Assembly (NCBI GenBank): GCA_037783415.1
Contig: JAZGTN010000212.1
Span: 310,001 to 374,000 of the forward strand
DNA from: Leptasterias polaris
Taxonomy: Eukaryota > Echinodermata > Asteroidea > Forcipulatida > Asteriidae
Length of the DNA stretch: 64,000 bases
Reading direction: 5' to 3'
Shown: in pieces, positions 11,701 to 24,000 of the stretch
Position numbering within the stretch: position 1 is the first letter of the stretch
Layout: each line of letters begins with the position of its first letter
The notes under the pieces: model-generated
What the model was told of the DNA's origin: nothing
The model's database searches: none
Seen by the model: the letters and a program-made list of their open reading frames with translations, nothing else
Translations under genes and position numbers: made by a program

Positions 11701-14700
11701 AGGGTTTACTCCATGGGATTCCCATGCCAGCACTTTATGATCCTCAGCACACCCAATAAAAGTCGCACTCACTTTAAATCAATACTCCGCCTCCGAGTAA
11801 AGGGGTATTACAGCAGAAAATCACGCCCGTCTGAGGCACCCATGAAATATTGTGCCCCGGTTAATGCCCCCCCTTCTTTCATAAGTGCCCTCAACTAGCT
11901 TTTTCCCCCTTTCTTTCTCGGTTAAAAGGGTAACTGTCTTCAGGGGTTTTCATGATTATTTTGTTACGGGTAACATGAGTACGAGAAATACTGCGGAATT
12001 ATTTTCCGGATCAATTTGAAATGGTACAAGAGAAATTCTGAGATGGATTTCATGATATGTTGCAGAGGTACTGTTTGGATGTATAGGAGCTCTTAATGGA
12101 CCTTCGCGTACGGGGCGTACACGGTGTTTCTAGGGGCACATAAGGGTCCTTCTGTCAAAGTACGATGTACTTAGTGTTTATGCCTGTAAATTCACTTAAA
12201 AAATTTGTCTGCGTGGTGATGAAGGAATCTTCAAAAGGACCCATTGGAATTCAATTCAAGAGCGCGTTGCATAGGCTTCAATTTCAGATGTTTGCAGGGG
12301 AAAATATATACAAAACACCTGGGACCAGTTTCATAGCGCTGCTTTAAAGGTACATGTATTATACAGGATTGGTAAGGATAAAACAAATTTATTAAATTTT
12401 AGTCTGAAGGCTAACTGATTATGGAGTTCATACTAGACCCTCTTTTTCTGTGGAATATTTCCCTCCAAAATTAAGTAATATTCAAGAAAAATGTACCTAA
12501 AAAAACCTAAGAAAATGCAACAGCTGATTTTGATTGTTACAACCAAATTTAAGGACAGTGTGTTTACATGCTGAAAAATGTGCATTGTTTTTTCACTTTT
12601 TTTCTTGTGACTCACACAACTGATTAAGCCCAAACTTTCACGTGTGACTTCTATAGACCTTATGCATTGACGTCACCAAGCCGCCATCTTAGAGGTAAAC
12701 TGATGATGAAACAATGGAAACGCGCTGATTTGTACGCGCGGCGCACAAGACTGGACAATGAGCATCTTCCTTTTGACCTCTAGGTGAGGGCGCCCTACTC
12801 AAATGACGTCAAATGCATAAGGTCTATTGTATCTTTCTTGATAATTTTGCCTATAAATCAGCATTACGATTAGCTTCATGAACTTGGGTCCAAATCTATG
12901 TGACTTTCATTTATTGTCTCATAAACTTACTGTTCACATTTTTACTACTGGCTAACACCTCCTTTAAAAGTTTGTTTTTACTCTGGATTCCCTGAAAAGG
13001 TCATTATTTCAACCCTCCTGTTACCTCCACTGGGGATGAACTCCCCTGTCAGAGTTATGATTCGTCTCGGCCAAGCCTCAGCCCCTTCAAAAGTGAGCTC
13101 CCTCCTCATTTTTAAGGGGGGTATTTTTAGCTACTACTGCCCTAGGGTTTTCTCCACTGTTCACTCGACCCAAATTGCCAACGAGAAATGTCAGTAGTGT
13201 GAGAAAGGGTCTCTTTGGGTTTTTTCTGGGTTTTTTCTTGGATGGTCGCCCGGTAATTGTCACGTCCCTGGCTATGCCATGTGAACAGGTCGTTTGAATG
13301 CAGATAAATGACTTGTTTTTTTGGTGCCATCGAAGTTCACAATAGATTAATACTTTTGTGGTGTAGACATATTATTCCATATATGGTAATTTTTTGATAA
13401 TGTTTGCTACGATAGTTCATCATAGATAAAAGGAACAGTTTTAACATTACAATAGTTAGTGGCATCACTAGACATTTTTATTCGGGAGGCCAGTTTGGGC
13501 AAAGGTCTATTTGTTTGTTTATATGTTTCTGTTGTTGTTACTGCTGCTGTTTCTGCTGCTGTTGCCGTTGATGTTGCTGCTGCTACACTGCTGCTACACT
13601 GCTGCTGTCGCTGTCGCTGCTGTCGCTGTTGCTGCTGTCGCAGTTGCTGTTGCTGCTGCTGTCGCTGTTGCTGTTGCTGTTGTTGTTGATGTTGTTGTTG
13701 TTGCTGCTGTCGCTGTCGCTGTTGCTGTTGCTGGTGCTGTTGCTGTTGATGTTGCTGCTGCTGTTGCTGTTGCTGTTGTTGTTGCTGCTGTCGCTGTCGC
13801 TGTTGCTGTTGTTGTTGTTGCTGCTGTCGCTGTCGCTGTTGCTGTTGCTGGTGCTGTTGCTGTTGCTGTTGCTGCTGCTGGTGCTGCTGCTGTTGCTGTT
13901 GTTGTTGTTGTTGCTGCTGTCGCTGTTGCTGTTGCTGTTGCTGCTGCTGTTGCTGTTGCTGCTGCTACACTGCTGTTGCTGTTGCTGTTGCTGCTGCTAC
14001 ACTGCTGCTGGCGCAGTTGCTGTTGCTGCTGCTGCTGCTGGCACAGTTGCTGTTGCTGCTGCTGCTGTCGCTGTTGCTGCTGTTGTTGCTGCTGTCGCAG
14101 TTACTGTTGCTGCTGCTGTTGTTGTTGTTGCTGCTGTCGCAGTTACTGTTGCTGCTGCTGTCGCTGTTGCTGTTGCTGTCGCTGTTGCTGTTGCTGATGA
14201 TGCTGATGATGCTGCTACTGTTGTTTGTTTTTGTTTTTGTGTTTGTTTGTTTGTTTTTTATGGGGTGGGGCTGGCTATTTAACCCTTACAGTCCCAATTC
14301 CTTCTTTATCCATTTGACAAAGTGAAGGATTCAGAAGGACTGGGGCTGGTAGACCCAAACAACAAGTGCTTATCACAGAGTCTGGCATTCCAATCTTATC
14401 TAAGTGTTCTTGCCGCTCTCTGTGGTTATGCCACTGACAAATTTCCTGTTGAAGGCTAAAGTTTAAAACTATTCTGAAAAGTAATGTCACTGTCCTCTTT
14501 CCCTAAATTCTTTTATCACTTTTGAGAATCCCCCCCCCCTCCAAATAAAAGTCATCAAAACAAGTGACATGAATAATTCAGGACCAGAGCCACCTGTTTT
14601 CTGACAGCAACTAATGTAAGTCCTTGTTTCTTGAATCTTGACATCCGGCCTCAGCGAATGGTGGACAGTCGATCCCACCTGCTGACACTGGATGACATAT

Positions 14701-15007
14701 CCTGGCCTCACGAAGTCGCGACACAACGGAGACCGTCACAAATGACCGACTTTTATAATCTTGCGACTATGCTCCATTCATCAGGTGGACTAATTGATGG
14801 GGAATATTGATTTTTACATAGTAATTCTTTTAATTGAGTGGTGCTGCAGGTGGCACTGAACCACTTTTTGTCCTGTTTTTGTTTAGCTTTTTTCCCAGAA
14901 ATGAGATTTTTAGGGGTTTGATGTTCTGGTTTTATTTCCATGAGATCTGTTGAGATACATGTACATCAAAATCCATAACTAATTTTCAGACATCTGCTCT
15001 AGACATA

Positions 15008-15038
<31 letters not shown>

Positions 15039-18000
15039 TAAATGGTATGTAGTCTTATATAGCGCATGTATCTACCAATAACGTACTCAAGGCACTTGAA
15101 CAAACAGAACCATTTTAAGACAAGTTTTTGAATGTTTTGAACAATTTATTAAGCACCTTAAAAGGGTTTACAAGGTGCTGTGGAGCCACTGCCAGAAACC
15201 ATGGAAACACCGTGGCAAACCCCTTCTCTGAGCGATAAGTGTAACTGGGTTCTTTTATGTGGATTATACACAACACACTGGAGTGATGGCTTTACGTCCC
15301 ATCCAAAGGACTAAGCAATAATGGTTAACTGTCTTGCTTAAGAACACAACTGTCAAGACCAGGGCCCAATTTCATAACGCTGCTTAACGGTAAGCAAATT
15401 TTCGTGCTAACTGTAGCAGAAAAATTTGCTTAACCGTAAGCATATTTCACAGGTTAGCAAGAAAATACGGCGGCCATCTTGCACGTTCACAATGGTTTTG
15501 CATTGTTACGTCATTCATTTTCGTGCAGTAAGCACCGGAAGGTTAGCATGCCTTTTCGTGCGCTTACGGTTAGCAGCGCTATGAAATAAAAACTCGTACG
15601 TAAGCACAGAATCGGCCGTTAAGCAGCTCTTTGAAGTTGGGCCCAGGACTCCAACTCACACTCTGCTGATCAGAAACACCAGAGCTTGAGTCCGGTGCTC
15701 TTAACTGATGGGCCACAACACGCCACATCTTTTCGGGTCATGGGTTCAAATCCCACCCGGTAGTATCTGCGGTTTATTTTCCCGCAGGAGTCGGGAAAGC
15801 ACCGAGTTCATAGCACTTATTGGTGTAAGGTGAAAACCAAAAATAATACGGCTAAACTTCTCATGAGAGGCGAGTACTTCTTAGCGATGTTGTCTGGTCA
15901 ACAGAAATTTGAGGAAAACCAGTCGCACTTTCATCAAAGAAAATCGTCCAAATTTATTGAGATCAATGCGTGTTTTTTTTTATGCTGCAAAGAAATAATT
16001 CTGCCACCTCAGTAGACGGCAGGGAGTCGATCAATGCATCTTAAAATTAGTTTCAGATTTGGAGACCCGAAAGTGGAGCTCATTACCTCCGTCCCTCTGA
16101 AAACTGCCGACAGGGGAAATGAATATTGCAAAAGTTTTTTCGGTTGATCAACCACCTTTGGATTAAGAGATGCATGAAGCAACGAGGTAACAGAGAATGA
16201 GAGGGTGGATAGAAATGTGTTTGTTGCACGGTTATAGAGAAGCAGCTTGGGAATGAGTGGGTACATGTGTACGTGAGGATAGAAATGCTCTGTCCCATGC
16301 CCCCCCCCCCTCCCTAAGCACATTTTTGCAGGGATTGCCCTCAACTTTTTCGGTGACAATGGTGGGTTTAGATCTTTATCAGGTTGTCGCCATCTTGGTT
16401 TTCCTACCACTCAAGTAAATAATATCCAAACCGAGGCTGGAAGGGCAAATAGTCTGGTACCTTTCAATTTTTATGAGAAACAGTAATCAGTTATTTTATT
16501 TCACATAGGGAGCAAGACTTATAGGCAGGGTGTACTTTTGCTAATTACTCCACAAGTTACTCACCGTTAAAACTTACTTGGTAAAAGAGCACTGGAGAGC
16601 TGATGATATTTAAAAACATTTTTAGAAATGACCCCATTGAAGTAATGTAAATTTTATAGAGAAAGATGTAGCATTCCACCAAAAAAGTTAAATCTAAGAA
16701 AGGCTTCAGGGATGAAGCCTTTCTCAGGCATCTGAAAGCATGCAAATCTATGCAACAAAAGTGGGGGTTTTTTCTCTTATATTTTCTTGCAACTTCAATG
16801 ACCAATTCAGCCGAAGTTTTCACAGGTTTGTCATTTTATGCATACATTGGGAAACGCCAAGTGAGGATACTGGTCTTTGACAATTACCCAAAGTATTTCC
16901 CTGCCTTTAATATGGCACCAGCCTGTCTGATAATGGCCTATGCGTCAGAGTTTTTCAAATAGGAAATAAGACAAAACCTGAGGAAAGGGAATTTGATTTT
17001 CTGAGCGGTAGTGTGAACGTGTCTGTGTAAGTCACTGCACCATTATGAAACCTACTGGAGATTGACTTTACAGAATAATCATTGTGCTTGGATCGTTTGC
17101 AAGACAGTACAGTTCCCGAAAAAAACGTCTTCCGCCATTATTCCCCCAATATGCATGGCAACTTCTTGCATCCGTGATGTCCATTAATCTTGACTCTACA
17201 TTCCCTCAGGTCTAGTCAACAATAAAATTCAGCTCAAGTCGCGAAATTAGACTCTGCTGACAGTCTAGTAACCTTTTGGAGTGAGATAAAATGTTTACTC
17301 TCGAAACCACAAGGGAAACTGACTGGGTAAGTTTTCAATAATTTGGGGTTGAACGAAGACAAATTTACCTACAAAGGGGTTGGAACCAACGGCATCCGGA
17401 TTAACTTGCCGGCGCTCTACCAACTGAGCTATCTAGCCCTATGATGGCGGTCTCCCTATTTTGTCAATATCCTTGTTCGGTGGGTGCCAGTCAGAAGCCA
17501 TTCAACCGTAAACTGCCGTGTAGCCAAGGATCACACCCAAGTATACGATACAACCTGGGAAGCGGCAGCCAGGGGATCACCATAAGGGGATGTGACTTTT
17601 TATATCAGATATCAAATAATAAACCACAAGGGAAACTGACTGGGTAAATTTTAAATGATTTTGAGTTGAACAAGGAAAAATTGACTAGAGCAGGATTTGA
17701 ACCAACGACCTCCGGATTAACGTGCCGGCGCTCTACCAACTGAGCTATCTAGCCCTATGTTGGCGGTCTCTCTTTTCTCTTTTCCTACGTGTATTTGAAA
17801 AACTCCGAGACGATCATGCTGATGTCTTGGTCCCCATGTGAAATAGAATAACTGAATTCCTTAGGGAGACCTCCAACACAGGGTTAGATGGCTCAGTTGG
17901 TAGAGCGACTGCACATTAATGTAGAGGTCACAGGGTTAGATGGCTCAGTTGGTAGAGCGACTGCACATTAATGTAGAGGTCACAGGGTTAGATGGCTCAG

Positions 18001-21000
18001 TTGGTAGAGCGACTGCACATTAATGTAGAGGTCACAGGGTTAGATGGCTCAGTTGGTAGAGCGACTGCACATTAATGTAGAGGTCAGAGGTTGAGATCCC
18101 TATCTAGTAAATTTTGTCTTAGTTCAACCCCAAATCAAAGAAACTTTTCTCAGCATATCAGTTAAACATTGTCCAGGACCACAATCGTGTTCATTTTTTT
18201 TTTTTTTTTTTTTTGTGTGTATTAATTTCCACTCAAGTAAAAAACAAGTCATAAATCAACGGCTTTGAAGAAAATAATACATATTGAGCGGAGGGCCATC
18301 TAGAAACCCATAGGGCTTGTATCGATGACCCTATGTAAGTGCCAATGGGAAAGTGGGTGTATTCATACAAGACTAGAAATAAATGGAATTTTTAATTATT
18401 TATTTATTTTGTTGATTGCTTTTCGAAGAAAGCGAAAAGAAAAACAGTGAAAAAGGTACATGGGGTGAACATGAAGAACACTGGGCCGACGACCCCCACT
18501 CAACCATTGGCAAATACAGGGTAAAGTTACAAACAAATTACATAAGCACACCAAAGAAAACACAGAAGGACTTACAACAAGGACAAATTCACAGAACAAT
18601 ACAATGTAACTTTGTCTGGACTGGAATGGGGATAGAGCATACGAATTAACCTTCATTTAATAATTGGGATCGAGGGTGTCTGGAGACATACTAAAGGCGG
18701 GTTCCATTCTTAAAGATTACTGGGATTAAACACCTAGAGACACGACAATCATTTATATTTGCCAATGAGGAATTTTTAGACAGAATGCTTAAAGATATGA
18801 AGAGAGGCAATGCTAGTGTTCATTTGACGCCCTACGCCGAAATCAAGCATTTTGTAGAAATATTGAAACGGCAGTAAAAGTGAAGACAACCATGGTCAAC
18901 ATCAGCCTTGATATCAAGATGATGTGACATCTTAAAGTTGCATGGCCTGATTTTCACGCAAATAAATTTGTAAAGACACAGTGTGTTGTTATAAATTGAT
19001 TCCAATGATGGCAGGCTAGTACCAGTAATCCTTTCTGCTGATCCGGCTAAAGATTTCAATGATATAGACCTTTCTATTGCAACGTCACAGCCTGAGTTTT
19101 TGCCAACCGAGGTTGGAAAACTATGGAAAGCCATAACTGCAAATCAAAAACAGATAGCCATAGTTTGTAGCAGTGTTACACAAATATTCAAAAATAGTGT
19201 TGAAATTGTTGGGGAAAAATCAACAAATCATGGGAGGTGTTTTAGTTCATGAATCTTTACAGACAATTTTGAAATTGGTCACAATTTTTCTTTACAAGAT
19301 TGATTGTTTTGCTAACATTCGGCCATCAATGCCCACCAGTGCACGTTGTTTATCAACAATGGAAAGGTCTATATGAATAAAAAATGCTTTCAACTTTAAA
19401 AGGGATGATGTATAATAACTTTGGAATCATCTTTTATAGGTAAAGATAACAAATAATTTTTCAGTAAACACTAAAATGATGTAGAAACTTGGATGCATGA
19501 ATGCTCATATCATGCAGCACTCTCCCTTAACAGTGGTCTACTGGCCAAATGCCAGTTAATACACCTGAGGACCAGTCAAAATTCACTCCAAGTGGTCCGG
19601 CTGGCTTCAGTCTTGAAAAGCATCTCTATTTCATGAACTACGGACTAGTGAAAAAGCTGGTGGACTACTGAAATGACGAGCTAACCGGTCATGCTGGCCA
19701 GTCACTGAAAAAGTGAAGGGCAAACTCTGATTATGATGTTGAGATGTAATTCCTGCTTGCACCACATCATGCAATTGTCCCAGTAATTTACACCACAAGT
19801 GTACACTCATCCTGAATTCCCAGACCGGTTTCGGTTAACCCAATAACGCTCATGTTTCCTTGGTTCTTGCGCTGAAGAGTCTTGTGTTTGTGCCGGAAGA
19901 TAGGTCTCCATTGCTCCTGTGTGGCCAGCGGCTACTGCATATTGTGATGTAGTGGGACATTTGTTCGTAGAAGTGTGCAAGCTGCCTTGGGAGACAAAGA
20001 TAGCGTATAAGGAAGGTGGGACAATGGTTGGGGATTTTTTTCCAGGTAGAATGCAACAACTAAAAAGTTGTGGGTAACAGGGATGGAGACAGTGTTTTCT
20101 TTCCTTGTTTTCCTTTTCTTTCTTTTTTTATGCAAGCTATCTTTTAAAAACATTTTAAAGATCAAACCAGAGTTCATTTAAAGGTATTATACAGGATTGG
20201 TAGAGCTGACAAAATAGTCACAGACAGTGTTCATGTTTCGAGTGATCAATCATGTGCATGAAATCACAAAACTGGGAATATTTGGGCTGAATCCGTTGTG
20301 GGAGTCAGGAGAATAGGGAAAAACCATGCACAATTTACAGCATGTAAACACACGGTCCTTAATTGTGACCTGCTCTATCGAAATGAGGAATGTCTCGGAA
20401 ATAACGTTTACATGTAATTCGCCATACAAAAGTTTTTGACAATCGAAAATCATGAAAAAACACTACAAAAAACGATTCCGCGATTTCGGTGGTATTAGGT
20501 TAAACAAAACTTGATCTTTCTTGTCGTGGTCTTACTTTTAATTGAAAAGATGAATAAATCCACAAAAAGTACGTTTTCTTGAGCATGTTTGTACGCTTAG
20601 CTATACAATAGCTAGCTGTTGTTAAAAACGATATCTAAATAAACACGTCGTAAAAAAAAATGGAAGTGGCCTTGTCTTGTAGACTTTCTTCAGTGCCCGA
20701 TAAACTCGGACTGGAATAAGTTACGGAAATAACAATGGTATTGCTGGAAAGCCAGCGAGTTACTTGTTAACGTGGTATGCATAATTCAATTTTCAAAATT
20801 TCCTAGTCATTCCTCAATTCGATAGAGCGGATCACAATACACCGATCCATTAAGCCCCGCCTCCTTACGAGTTGACCAATCACAGCCACGAAACCTGATC
20901 ACCATTAGAGCAAAGATCACCAAACGGCTCAAATGGTGATCAGATTTCGCGGCTGTGATTGGTCAACTCGTAAGGAGGCGGGGCTTAATGGATCGATCTA

Positions 21001-24000
21001 TTGTGGTTGTAACAACCAAAAATCAGCTATTGCAATTTTGTCTTGAGGGTTTCAGATACAGTTTTCTCAAATACATGTATGACTTGATTTCAGAGGGAAC
21101 TATTTCACTTAAAAGGAATGCTTCTAGTATGAACTTCATAACCTGATAGCTTTCAGATTCAAATTTAACATTGATGTTGTTTTTTTAACCTTTAAATTAA
21201 AATTTGAAACTTTGTTCCTGGTAAAAGACATTTCCATTAAATAGTCAAAAGGGGCTTTTAATTTGTAAAGTCTAAAAATTATGCGGAAAAAACCCAAAAC
21301 CATTAACAGATAATTCTTGTATTAACTCATGTTCTGTTCTTAAAGGCACAGTACACGTTTGGTAATGACTCTGAAAATTAATGGCAATAGAAACTTACTT
21401 GAAAGAAGTACAGCAGCTTTGGGTAGTATAATGAATTTTGAGAAACTTTTATTTTCGAAGTACTACGGTTATGGAAAAATATATCACTTTTTATTCCCCA
21501 AAATTTGAATCTGAGAAGCGTTTCTGTCAGAAATGCTTCTCAGAGTGTGTATTCCTATGGGGAATATTCTTCCTGCGTGGAAATATTCGCTCCGGTTTTT
21601 CGGTGATATCTCAAAAAAGCAACCACCTTTTGAAGTGAAATTTTCACAGGTTAGTTTTATTGTATGTACCTACATTTATATAGGATTAACACAATCAGTA
21701 GGCTCCAATTACCAAACGTATGCAGCACCTTCAAGCAAATTCTTTGAGAACAAAAAATTTAAACTGGTTGAATTAAACTAGCTTGTCCCTGGGGACATTT
21801 TGAAGCTATTTTTAACACCTTGTGACAACAGAGTATGATTTATATCTTGTTATACATGTACAATAAACAAAGGGCTGAATGAAACAGGAAGATCGTATAA
21901 AAACAACTCTGGAACACAAAGAGATTATTTTTTTTTTTTTATTAAACAGAAACAAATCGTTGAAAACATGAACTGATGCTTCATATACTAAATCCAGCAT
22001 GAACATTGTCATCATCTGGGCCAAATTTAACTGCCTCGCTTAGCGCGGACTTCTGCGCTTAGCGCGGACTTCTGCGCTTATGGCACATGCATGTAGATTC
22101 ACGTGCTTTACATGGCGCCATATTTGGTTGTTTTTAAATACTGGAATACATAAATAATATTTTGTATTATTATTATTATTTTTTTTTTTATCAGGAGAGT
22201 TCACATCACGACGTCAACGCTGAAGTTCCTTAATGGGGATTACGAAGTGGAGCCCGGTAATGGGAAGGATCGTAATGCTTACCTCCGAGATCATAACATT
22301 GACACGTACCTCATCATTGCTAAAGGGCCTCGAAAGGTAATCCTCGGTGAATAATAATAATATTAACAATTTTATTACGAGACATTGATGTAGCGCATAA
22401 TGGAAGAGCGTCTATGTGCAACATAAAACATAAAACAATGAAATATATGAAGATTTTTTTTTTACAAAAATGTAGATTCAAACAAGCAAGTCTTTAAAAG
22501 CCCTTAAAACAGAGTCAGCTTGACAATTATGAACTGGTAAGCCATTCCATAATGAAGGTGTAATGAAGTTGAAGGCTCTTTGACCATGGAAGTTTTTAGA
22601 AACTGTAGTTTGCGTCAGTAAGGATTATTGGCCAGCAGAACGAAGAGGATGAACATGAATATATTTATGCAGAAGATCAGACTTAACTTATACACGATAC
22701 GCATTTTAATCGGGAGCCAGTGGACTTAGTGTAAGATGGGTAGTATATGTTGTGAACGAAGTGTTCTTGAGACAAGGCAAGCAGCGGTGTTTTGAACTCG
22801 TTGAATTTTAGAAAGTAAAGTTGAAAGTTGTGGATCGGGAAAGGTTACTGGTTGGGATGAAGGTCAAGGAAGCATCGTTGAAAGATTTGAATTTGATTTA
22901 GCCTTGTGGAGTACTACTGTAGTTTCAGTAGGGAAAGATCAAGAGAAAAGTCAATAGCTATGAAACACTTGAAGAGGTTGGTGAGTTTGGGAAGGAGATG
23001 CTGACCTTGAATAGCAAATGATCTAAATTCTAAATTAATAATTTTTCTTCAAATTGTTGTGTTTTTCAGGTATATCTTTTTCTTTTTTATAAACATATCT
23101 GAATCATTTCAACAATGAAATGAAAAGCAAAAAAAAAGATTCTCAAGTATTGTATGGAATTAGAATTAGAATCTATTTTTAAAGAAAGTTGTTCTGATGA
23201 ACTTCATCCTGAGACATTGTTCCTGATATTGAATCATTCGATACTTTGAGAGGTAGAATTCGAAGAAATTTGTTTCACTCCGGTCAAATTTAATGGGATT
23301 GTTAGATAGTAATGCTAAGCATGTTTGTCAATAGGAACTTATCTCTCACATTTGTATCCGACTTGAAATCCTTTGATGCATGTGTCGTTGGCGTCTATTT
23401 TTAGCCCCAATGTTCATAACCGCAGTGGTTTGTGGTGCATTCAATGTGTCAACTGCTTTTAATCAAGCATAAATCCCTACCCACATCAACAAACAGCTCT
23501 CACCCAATTAATCAAAACGCTATGCAGCCATGCAGTTAATCAACTAATGATACGCCATCTCCGACTGACGGCCAGGCCACATGACCTGATGGAGTCACTC
23601 TAATTGGCTGGATGCTTTTACTGAAGTGATGGACAAGATTTTCTCTGACGTTTTATTTTTTTCTATTTTTTTTTCTTTTAAACACATTTAGAAAACCTGT
23701 TATTTATTTTTTATTTTTTTATTAGTTTTAAAATAGAATTATTTCTGAATGCAATTAGACTAAAAAGATACCCTTTAACACACCAATGTAACTTTTGGGA
23801 AGCCAATGTTGTAAATTGTCACCTGAAGTTTGAAGTTACTCATATTTCAAAATGCTAATGTTTAGGATTGAGTTTTGCTTCTTTGTTAAAGAAATAAAAG
23901 GAAAAGTTGATGCGCTATGAGAACTAGTTGTTATTATTATTATTACATGTAGTTTGAAACGTTGAGACCACACTGGCTCTTTTCAGAGCCAACATTCCTC

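Larger units (their letters stand above)
8776..22194. other. 13.4-kb cyclase intron: map
   Basis: Holds repeats at 9168-9600, 10715-11344, 12346-12650, 12656-12824, 13524-14223, 15008-15726, 16515-16905, 17330-18136, 20180-21175 and 21341-21737, listed separately. No repeat or gene recognised in 8776-9160, 9600-10710, 11345-12345 (several weak open frames only), 12830-13520, 14224-15005, 15830-16510, 16906-17330, 18137-18660, 19400-20180 and 21740-22194 (poly-T near 21910). Confidence 0.55.

Noticed and set aside
11560..11898. 112-residue open frame
   Set aside because: No recognisable motif, atypical composition and no splice or start support; probably chance.
13511..14325. Long plus-strand open frames of poly-Leu, poly-Val/Ala and poly-Cys
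   Set aside because: They are three readings of one triplet repeat, with no flanking conserved sequence.
17683..17757. tRNA genes on the minus strand (also at 17375, 28560, 45893)
   Set aside because: Recurrent heads with the same flanking SINE sequence and imperfect acceptor stems.
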